From contig CAJQUN010000021.1 of assembly GCA_907163345.1 (NCBI GenBank), positions 3,534,001 to 3,598,000 of the forward strand: a stretch of 64,000 nt of DNA, given 5' to 3'. Under the pieces are notes generated by a model that was given only the letters and a program-made list of their open reading frames with translations, had not been told where the DNA came from and ran no database searches. Below are positions 56,151 through 64,000 of this stretch, piece by piece (positions within the stretch are counted from its first letter, which is position 1; each line of letters begins with the position of its first letter). Made by a program: the position numbers and the translations under genes. This DNA is from Haberlea rhodopensis (lineage: Eukaryota > Streptophyta > Magnoliopsida > Lamiales > Gesneriaceae).

Positions 56151-57592
56151 TGGTTTGAAAATTGGCATTTTACCCCCCGGTGATTTGTGAAAATAGGCAG
56201 TTTACCCCCTTATGATTTACAAAATAGGCAGTTTACCCCCTTTGTGTAGGGTGTATTTCACACCTATTCACAAACTATAAGAGGGTAAAATGCCTATTTT
56301 CACAAACCACATGGAGATAAAATGCATATTTTCAAACCACATGGGATAAACTGCCTATTTTGTAAACCACAGGTGGGTAATGTGCCTATTTGGCAAACCA
56401 CAAGTGGGTTATTTGCCACTAGTTCAATTTTTTAGCTTAAAGACATTCCTGCATGTAAAAAGTGAGCCCTCAAGATGAAAACTCACCTCTATGACAGAAT
56501 AAATTCTCACATGATAGCTTATTGTTGCATTTGTTTTCAGAATAACATCTGATGTCTTATTTCAGACCGAAGAAAAAACGCAAGCGGCTGCTGATGTGTT
56601 ATTTCAGTACTCGAAATTTGTTATGGCATGTATTGGGCATCAGGTTCGACCATGTGACTTGAGGCTACATCTAATGAAGGTAAAGCATGCAACTCATTTT
56701 TATCATTCTTATGAATTAAACTAGTTATCGTGGAATGATTTTAGTTACTAGTTGTTGTGGAATGATTTTAGTTACTAGTTGTGGAATGATTTTAGTTATA
56801 CCGGATAATTAAAGACCATTGCCGTTAATAGCCTACAAGACACATGCTTAGTTTCAAGGTGTGACGAGATTCATAAGGTGTGTGCCTTTCCCTAGCGCCT
56901 TCCTCTCACCTTGCAAGTAGTCTCCACATCTCCTCCGCTGTGTTTTAGTGTGCCTTCCTTTATTAACTAAAGTAAAACGCCACTAATTAGCTAGCTACTT
57001 CATGTCAAGCACTAGTGTTACTTGTTTTAAACCACTGATGTTTTTAGGCATGTTATCTTCTCCGATTCTCTTTACAAAGACAGGGAATAGAGGATAATCA
57101 ACGAGAAACAAGGAATTACACACACAGAGGAAATACATATCTGAATTTGTAATTGACCACGTTATCAATCAAATGTTGCATACTTTTCTTTGACTAATTT
57201 TTATTTGTTTTGTTGTGCCACTGGTATTATAAATTTCAGAGTTATATTAATCTAGAGTTGCTAATATTTATGGGTTTTTTTAAAAAATTATATATATATA
57301 TATATACACGTAATTTGTTTAAAATACGCCCCTCAAAAATCTATTTTTGTGGTCCTCTCCTCTCTTTCCGGATTGAAAAATATCCATGAAGTTTAGGCAA
57401 TTTGTGTTTCCTACTCCTGATTTGGAACTAAAAAGATTGTTCTGAAACTTATTGGTACAAATTTTTCAGGAAATTTCGGGAGTGCCAGTTTCTTTGAAAA
57501 GGTCGCCATCCCGAGCAGGTGAGGTGATGGGAGAATCTTCAAGCTCAGGCCCTTCGAGACTCGATAAATCTGACAGTTCTAAAGCACTCTAA
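54810..57592 (+). CDS. Small conserved-looking plant protein, 83 codons, three exons
   Basis: Exons 54810-54824 (MKDYE), 56566-56679 and 57470-57592 join in phase 0 with GT-AG sites. Exon 2 reads TEEKTQAAADVLFQYSKF then a CIGHQVRPCDLRLHLMK segment. Exon 3 reads EISGVPVSLKR followed by a Ser-rich tail (GESSSSGPSRLDKSD) ending SKAL. The sequence has no signal peptide, membrane helix or enzyme motif. The helical middle with two Cys resembles a short plant protein I have a sense of but cannot name. A very short first exon after a TATA-bearing leader makes the start plausible but not proven. An alternative acceptor (TTGTTTTCAG, 56540) could change the exon 2 start. The first intron (1741 bp) hosts a MITE. 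Confidence 0.68.
55989..56425. mobile_element. Foldback MITE (MULE-like) with internal 30-bp repeats
   Basis: Flanked by a perfect 10-bp AATTTTTTAG (55979-55988 and 56426-56435). The termini GGGTTGTTGGTAGATTAACC and, in reverse complement, GAACTAGTGGCAAATAACCC are inverted-repeat related. Each arm carries three to five direct copies of a unit of about 30 bp (AAATAGGCAGTTTACCCCC plus TGTGGTTT), and the arms are inverted around TGTAGGGTGTATTTCACACC. It lies in intron 1 of the small gene. Confidence 0.85.
56098..56150. repeat. (CAC)n followed by a poly-C run of about 32
   Basis: CACCACCACC then an uninterrupted C tract ends at GTGGTTTG. It sits inside one MITE unit where CCCCCC is normal, so it appears to be an expanded C tract or an assembly/base-calling artefact. 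Confidence 0.8.
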
Positions 57593-57879
57593 AACATACT
57601 CTATTAAGCATATCATGGATTTGAGTATTCGACACCTTTGCTTTAGAACCAAAGCATTACCAGCACTGAAATGTGATTGCTTTATACCTGTATTACTCCT
57701 TGGTTAGGTGCTATATTCTTCATTTTATTCCTTTTTTAGGGAAAAAATACGAAGAGGATGTATAGATATACTTTTTAAAAGTGTAGGTGTGATAAGTTTT
57801 TTTAAAATAACAATTAACAAAACCGTCCAGAAGCTGCTGTTCGATGGCTCTATGCCTTGAAAATATATTCTCTTTTTCA
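57593..57879. other. 3' flank of the small gene
   Basis: Presumed 3' untranslated region and spacer before the minus-strand LINE tail. No other feature is seen. Confidence 0.35.
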
Positions 57880-59111
57880 TTTTTTATTTGATCGGCAAAA
57901 TAAATATATTACATGAATCAAACTGTACAATACGGGCAAGTCCCCTACAACAATCGAAAGCAACAAATGCAATCTAAATTGTCCCTCCAAATGCATCATT
58001 AGGGAATAACAAATATATAGTGCGATGAACAAAAATCTAAATAGTGTTAAAAGTATGGCTAGGATCCACAGTTGCGTCGTTAAACTTTCGAGAATTCCGA
58101 GCAGACCAAATGTGATATACCGTAGCTCCCAATGCCACACTTCTTTTCATGATACATGAGGTACCATGGAATTCTTTCTTGAACTTCTTCAATGCACATG
58201 GCAAAGTAGTCCTAGTGAATTGCATATTAAGCCAACCTCTAACGTTGCAACAAATAGCTGAATTGAAGGGATAATAGAAGAATAAATGATCGAGGGTAAC
58301 AATCCCTGAGTCACATAGCACGCATGCTTTGTCATCCACAAATGGCAATCTGTCTGCAGTGGCCAATCTGTCAAGCACCCCAAGCCATAATATGAATGCG
58401 TGCTTGGGTAGAATGTATTGCCTACAAATCACGCTAGCCCATGGAACAGGATGGTGATGCGGTCGAAAGTGTTGACAGGCGTTGCCAGCACTTGCCGAAG
58501 CAATGTAAAACCATGATACAAGAGCATCCCGAGTTGTAAGATGGCCACCAAAGTTGCTCAATAACTCATCCCGAATGGACAAGAAACGCTTGATCAGCGG
58601 TGAGTCTGAGTGTTTAGCTTGCCAAGACCATAAATCAATATGTTGTAGATAAATATGATGCACCAACTTACCCAAATAGAGCACCTCTTTTACTGTGTAT
58701 CCCAAAGAATGTTAGTAAGGATTTGTTCTAGGACCTAAGATCACGCAATCCAACACCACCTTCTTCTTTTGCATAGAACAAGGACGCCCAAGATACATAT
58801 GGATATTTGGAATTCCATAAAAACGAGTGACAGAGACTATATATCTGATCAATGATGCCAAAGGGAATGGGCAAAATAGACAACCAGAAGCATTCCACCC
58901 CTTGAAGGACAGTGCGTATGAGCTCAAGATTCCCTGCATAGGATAATGATCGTCTGGGCCATGAGTCAAGCCGAGAAGAGAGACTGGTCATGAGAGTTCC
59001 AAAGTCCGCAAATCTTAATCTATCAGCATCCAATGGGATACCCATGTAGCGAAATGGGAGAGAGCCATGAGAGAAGCCAGTGATAGCATGGAGATTATTA
59101 CGCGTGGCCAA
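57880..59111 (-). mobile_element. 5'-truncated LINE fragment (RT C-terminus and zf-RVT)
   Basis: 59111-58728 encodes the end of the reverse transcriptase region (LPFRYMGIPLDADRL, SYAGNLELIRTVLQGVECFW, YAKEEGGVGLRDL). After a frame break, 58705-58037 encodes the zinc-binding domain (FRPHHHPVPWASVICR, PKHAFILWL, CVLCDSGIVTLDHLFF). The 3' end reads TTTTGCCGATCAAATAAAAA, a usual plant LINE tail. The opposite orientation and different subfamily from the LINE at 47-54 kb make it an independent insertion. Confidence 0.85.
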
Positions 59112-59936
59112 ATCAATTCATTCATCAAATTAAATCCATTAGGTCAACAAGTTGGGTTATTTAAATCAAGGAATTAAATAAATTTAATCACAATGTTTGC
59201 CTTAATCGAAATTTCGACCATAAGGGGAAATAATGAAACTACTTGGATGGGTATACAAACCCCATTAATTGAACCGAGAATAATCTCTCTCTCTCTCCCC
59301 TTCCACCGTGTTCCCATTTCCCAGCAGCAAATCTTTATGTTACATCGGATTTTGGTAGGGTGGCTTCCTTGGCTAACAGTAACTCCTCCCCTACCGGAGA
59401 TGAGCGATCCTGAAAGAAAAAATGTTAGAAGGGGGCCGGAGAGGGATCTCCGGCGGGGTCCCTCCGACGATCAAGTCAGGATATCAGATATATGATGTAA
59501 GAAATAAAAACTTCTTTGCATGGAAATCACGGGGAGTCCAGTTACCTTTCAAACCTAATGCCCCGCATATATATACTGGGAGGTGAGAGAAAAATAACCT
59601 GTTGCGGTCGGCGAGAACCTCGGGGGACCATTGCGAGTACTTCACTGGGTGTCGGCGTCTCAGAAGGTGGGGAACACCGACAAATACTGTACCCCTTGTA
59701 CGACGCACTACCTACGAGATCTCGATACTAGAAAATATTCCCAGAACATTAGTCACTATCTGATTGGTTCCTTCGCGAGTGGTCCCCTGTTGAGGAATAA
59801 AATTCTTTTACAGATAGTTCGGGTGGAGGACCACACTAGTGCCCAAAGTACCTCCTAGCCAACGTTGAAGAAGAGGCTAGGGAAACTACTTAAAGTCGGG
59901 ATACCAACCCGGGCTGGCCAGGTTCAGTCAAGTTTA
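59112..59936. other. Unassigned repeat-like DNA
   Basis: More GC-rich than the surroundings. Many short frames, none with a recognisable domain. It may be the interior of an unrecognised LTR or CACTA-type element, but no termini are visible. Confidence 0.3.
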
Positions 59937-60137
59937 TGAGGGTGTGTTCCTTCCAGGGTACTAGGATACTTTCCAAGCTGAGCACTTGAGGATATGTTCC
60001 TCCCGATGTACGAGGATATTTCCCGAGCAGAGCACTTGAGGATATGTTCCTCCTGGGGGTACGAGGATAATTCCCGAGCTGAGCATTTGAGGGTGTGTTC
60101 CATCCACGGTACGAGGATACTTCCTAAGTTGAGCACT
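59937..60137 (+). repeat. 50-bp tandem repeat, four copies
   Basis: The unit starts GAGG(G/A)T(G/A)TGTTCC, passes through GTACGAGGATA and ends GCTGAGCACTT. There are four adjacent copies of 50-51 bp with about 80-90 percent similarity by eye. Confidence 0.85.
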
Positions 60138-60464
60138 TGCGGGTACGAAGTAGGATCGGGTTATGCCACGGGAGTAAGGGTCGAGGCCATACTGACCTCT
60201 TATCGGGATATCATGAGTATCCCCCTCTAGTCGAGCTAGAGTAACGCTGGTCTAGACTATCCGATTTATATCGAGACCCGAACTGAGTTGTCAGATATTC
60301 AAATTTTTAACCCTGACAAGACAGGTTGTCAGCAAGATGTGACCGTTGATGTGCCTCCAATCGATGTGACTTCCACGCGTCAGCATCCATGCCTGAGACG
60401 TTTGATCTCCCTCGATCCTCGCCATTGAAATGGGCCTGGCCCTAGTGGCCCAATTTATCGTGCC

Positions 60465-60819
60465 TATAAATTTCCCATCCATCCTCATTTGCACTTTTCT
60501 CACGTTGTTTGTCTCCTCTCGCTTCATTCGCACACTCTGACCTTCTATAAGTTCTTCGACCCTGCTTTAATTTTCTTTTATGTCAACTTCAACATCTTCC
60601 ACTTCCGGGGCCGCCCTCAGGGGATCGGCCACAGATGCCTCGGGGTCTGGGCTTTCGAGCTCTCCGACCCGCAGTGGCCCCACAGAGCAAATCGTCACCG
60701 CCGTTCCCCTTCTTCAAGTTCCTCCTTGTCCCACTCGTGTGAAGTATATTTCTTTAATGTTTTCAAATTTTATTTACCAAAGACGTCATCTCTTACCAGG
60801 TAAAGATCAGCATATGTAA
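60465..60819 (+). CDS. Possible first exon with TATA-like promoter, Ser/Thr-rich
   Basis: CCTATAAATTTCCC at 60463-60476 is followed 110 bp later by an ATG (60580) opening an 80-codon frame that starts MSTSTSSTSGAALRGSATD. The composition resembles the Ser-rich N-termini of plant transposon-associated proteins. No domain supports it, and a downstream exon is not found, so this may be a remnant of a larger element with its own promoter. Confidence 0.22.
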
Positions 60820-61709
60820 CTTTTAGACATTTATCCTTCATTTCTTCTGTTCTCAAAACAAGATCACAGCCCAAAATGAATCAGTACAAAACTAAGCTCA
60901 ACATGCAGTGCTTCTCGATTTCACACGTGTATCGAGTATATTGGGCTAAGTTTCCTTCAAAAAAGCTGAAAATACTAAAATCCAATTTAAGTCCTCGTAA
61001 AACTAGTTGTCAAAATTTATCTTGAGTCCAGCTTTAACAGACTGATCTATGAAACATGAACAATATATGAGCAGAGCCAAATAAACGTACCACAAAGATG
61101 ACTTGCTATTTCAGGCCATTATATGCATCATTCTTGTGTACTCAGCCTCGTTCCTTTATTTGTTTTTGCATCATAAGTGCCAACATCATGCCACCGGAAT
61201 TAGCTCGCGGCATACAGTTTTCACCCTCTCAGACTAAGTTAATAATAATACTCTTATGCCAAACGAAGCATAATGGGAGCACAATCCTTAAAGTACCCTT
61301 TACCAATTGCCATTGCACTCTAATTGATGACTCTCAATCATTCAATGCAATGAAATTGTGGTATATATATATAGTTTTGTGTCATTTTAGATATCTGAGA
61401 CTAAGAGTTGGAGTGGAGAAGTAATGAATAATATTGTTGGAGAAATACAAGAAAAGAAAAGAACTTCGTCCTTCGAATTTTTGTTTTTTTTATCTTTAAA
61501 TTTATTCAGAGAATATATTTAGTCTCTTTCTCTGTATGCAAAAGATAGAAAATTTGGATGGAGAAACGTGTGCAAAGTCTTTAGAATGTAAGTCCCTCTC
61601 TTAGAAAATCATTTTTTCATTAAAAATACGAATCTTGTCAATAGAATGCGAGTATTTTAAATTAATTTAAACAAACGCGTGTTCTAAAAAGTGCATTTGA
61701 TAATTTATT
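60820..61709. other. No recognisable feature
   Basis: AT-rich sequence with short frames lacking any domain. I see no repeat structure or gene. Confidence 0.4.
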
Positions 61710-62345
61710 GGGAAAATTACGGGTCGGTACACTTTCATGAAACATAATCTATCCTAGTCCAGCGAAAAAATATTAGTTGATCTAAGTCCATTCTTGGTTG
61801 AAATGACAATAATAACCCCATGTGGTCCATGTGGTCCACTCGGTCCAACCAATCTTTAATAAAATTGCATTCATAACCCCTAGAAAATGTTTAAAGAACA
61901 AAATATGTCTTTATATACTATTCATCATCGTTTTGATCCTAGTATTTACCAACAGTAGCATTATATCAACATGAGATCCTTCAGTTTCTGTCATCTCGGG
62001 ATGAATCCCAAGAGCATATTTTTGCAAAGGACCATAGTTTATATAACGTTCGTCTAATTATAATTCAAAACCTGATTTGAAAATCATGTTAAAAATAAAT
62101 AAAAGGCCCAACATGCTTCCGTATTACAATAAAATTTTAACAAACTGAAATATACCATTTTGACCATAACGGCGCCGGGTGAGGTGGGTCGCAACGCCAC
62201 CAGTCGAAAATTTACTGCCTCCAGACTGTTTTACGAATGGCTCCTCACCATTCAACCTCAGCTCATGGGCGAGGCTAGTCTGCCAGTTATCCGACTCATT
62301 CAGAAACCGCACAGCACAACCCTAATTCGTTTCCTACCTTAGGGC
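61710..62345 (+). mobile_element. Single MULE-like terminus and subterminal region
   Basis: GGGAAAATTACGGGTCGG followed by GGTACACTTTC and CTAAGTCCATT matches the terminal pattern of the MULE-like elements at 19.8 and 24.4 kb. No inverted partner is seen before the window edge, so the right boundary is arbitrary. The frames at 62124-62342 have no domain. Confidence 0.4.
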
Positions 62346-62451
62346 ATAAGGTATAATCAAGATATAAAAAAGATTTAAAGAAATCGGGGAGATAGCTGGG
62401 CAACAACCTTATTTTTATTCTGGAATACTTATAACATCTCTTACATTAAAC

Positions 62452-62471
62452 GTCTCCTTTTGGGAGGAGAC
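62452..62471. other. Short hairpin
   Basis: GTCTCC (62452-62457) pairs with GGAGAC (62466-62471) around an eight-base loop. It lies in non-coding DNA downstream of the minus-strand frame at the right edge. Confidence 0.35.
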
Positions 62472-63057
62472 GGACTTGTTTAGCCTCTCATATAGATGAT
62501 GCTTGACTCAAGAACATATAAACTATAAACAAACATAACAATATTACAAACGATTACAAAAGAAAGAAAAGAAAGATTACCAAGCTACGGAAATTGAAAT
62601 ATTACAAAGCTTGGAGACTCTAAATTTATTCTCAGAAAACTATGGAGAATTTTTGATGTCCTTAGCTTCCTGAATGAGTGCCCTTATATAAGCATGAATC
62701 CGAACTTCAAATGCGGATTCCAAATCTTGATAATTGTTGAGTGCGCCTGTGAGTGCGCCTTAACTTTCACGTGTTCTGGCATCTTTGTCTGAATGTGCCA
62801 ACTTTTCTCGTGAGTGGTCCATTATTTTTGTCTGAGTGCGTTGAACAGTATCCGCACTAACTTCTAATGGTCCACCTCTTTTCCTTTGTCGGGGAATCTT
62901 TACATTAGTGGTTTTTGTGGTCCCCGGGTTTTAGGAAAATAAGCTCTCTTGTCAGCAGGTCTTTTGTCTCTTCCTGCCTCTGATCTGTCAGGTTTGGATT
63001 GGAACCCTTTCCCGAACTCTGGGTCTTTCTGCTCCGGGCATGCTTGGCAGATATGAT

Positions 63058-64000
63058 CTATCCATCAGCCAATGTGTGCCATGTTGCAGAATTTCCGGTA
63101 AGTCTCTTTCCTGCCGGAATCTTGTTTTCCCAAAGAATTCTTCTCTTTGTTTCAAAGAGTTCTTCGGCAAATCTCGTGGAGGTTCCTGTCATGGAATTCA
63201 GCAAGAAAGTTCCATTGGCTGAATTATGAAAAAACTTGAATGAGTATTTGACTTTGTCCATTTCTGTTAGACAAACCCAAAGACCACATGCTCGTCTGGT
63301 TGAAACTTCCTCTTCTGTGATAATTCCAGCCAAAATTGGAATTCCTTCTGGTAGCGCCATTTTTATATTTTTCAGGGTGTTTCCATCTGGTCTTCTCAGC
63401 TTGATAAAATGAAAAGCTTCGATGAAGCCTTTCTTCGCCTGTTCTGGAGCAGCACTGAAAAAATACAACTCCAGGATATCTCCTATGGCCAAATGTGGAT
63501 TATTGGCCCAAGTCTCGTAAACAGCTTTTCTGATCCATTTCGCTAATTTTGATATTTCAGAGAAGGCTGGTGCGACAGTATAAACCGAATCTAGAGCTCC
63601 AAAATTATACTATTCCTGAACATCGTTTGGATGGCTGCCTGGTTTCATCCAAACTCTCGGATATTTTCCGGAGATATCAACTATTGATTTGTCTGGGTTG
63701 ATACCTCGCCTGGTAATTAGTTTCTCCCAAGTGCGTTGGTAATTCTGCATAGGTAAAGAAACTAAATCATCATTAGTTTGAACCTTAGACTTGCCAGTCA
63801 TTGGCCTAAGATTCAACTCTCCCTCTTTTACCCCAGAGGTGCTGGGTTGACTTGAAGGTTCAGATTGTGATGACACATGACCTTCAACATTCGCTACAAC
63901 TTGTACATCCTCAAGGAATGCATCATTTGCAGCACTCGTGACAGGGATACTTGAATCCCTTGCCTCCGGGTTAGATGAGCCTCGTTTTCTAAATACTTCT
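63058..64000 (-). pseudogene. Unidentified protein, open from the right edge, one in-frame stop
   Basis: A single frame runs from the window edge to a stop at 63058, broken only by a TAG at 63610-63612. The upstream part is Ser/Glu-rich (SSQSEPSSQPSTSG). The downstream part is globular and helical (SVYTVAPAFSEISKLAKW, AAPEQAKKGFIEAFHF, RRACGLWVCLTEMDK). I do not recognise a plant family. The absence of introns, the lone stop, and a layout of a disordered N-terminus before a compact helical core would fit an endogenised nucleocapsid or coat protein of a plant RNA virus, or an unusual gag, but this is only a guess. The true start lies beyond the window. Confidence 0.45.

Noticed and set aside
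58037..58705. Independent 222-codon gene
   Set aside because: It contains the zf-RVT motif of a LINE and follows the RT C-terminus in the adjoining frame, with a LINE-type 3' end.

Overview
This window is plant nuclear DNA, most likely from a eudicot. It is AT-rich, its genes have GT-AG introns, and most of it is nested transposable elements. Plant-specific content includes an MLO gene, Ty1/copia and Athila-like Ty3/gypsy elements with plant tRNA primer sites, L1-type LINEs, a tRNA-derived SINE, Mutator-like (MULE) and hAT elements. I found no rRNA, free-standing tRNA or CRISPR, and nothing bacterial or organellar.

Layout. 1-2.4 kb: old repeats, including a tandem array of about 45 bp units. 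2384-19677: a hAT-type element with an 8-bp target duplication, split by a 16.8-kb autonomous-type MULE (2693-19476) that has a perfect 9-bp duplication ATTAAAGAA. The MULE carries a mudrA-like transposase gene (+) and a Ulp1-type cysteine protease gene (-) arranged tail to tail. Three long arrays of a roughly 20-bp minisatellite (unit TGCACCAGTTATGATTTACA) lie in an intron of each gene and between the genes. An almost intact non-autonomous Athila-like LTR element (12993-18495, duplication TCTAC) has landed inside a protease exon. 19.8-26.7 kb: three more inverted-repeat DNA elements, two of them again carrying minisatellites built on TGCA(C/T)C motifs, plus a nested hAT MITE.

26965-32492: the one clearly intact conserved gene, an MLO-family seven-transmembrane protein (15 coding exons, 518 codons by my splice model), with a MULE ending about 290 bp upstream of its start codon. 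33195-47421: a 14.2-kb TIR element with minisatellite arms, split by a 10.4-kb Sirevirus-like Ty1/copia retrotransposon on the minus strand (gag, pol and a third 3' ORF, all decayed). 47.5-54.6 kb: a 5'-truncated LINE on the plus strand, interrupted by a 269-bp SINE (14-bp duplication) and by a gag-only copia element (48414-53315).

54810-57592: a small three-exon gene (83 codons) with a TATA box and a foldback MITE in its first intron. 57.9-59.1 kb: a second LINE fragment on the minus strand. 59.1-64 kb: unassigned repeats, a 50-bp tandem repeat, one MULE-like terminus, and at the right edge a minus-strand reading frame of unknown family broken by one stop.

The recurring theme is that structurally different TIR/foldback elements each contain internal minisatellite arrays. 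In three of them the repeat unit shares the same short core. The MULE array also keeps one orientation across two convergent genes. This shared array habit, the well-bounded mudrA + Ulp1 element and the dense CATGCA (RY-type) motifs it carries are what I would look at first.
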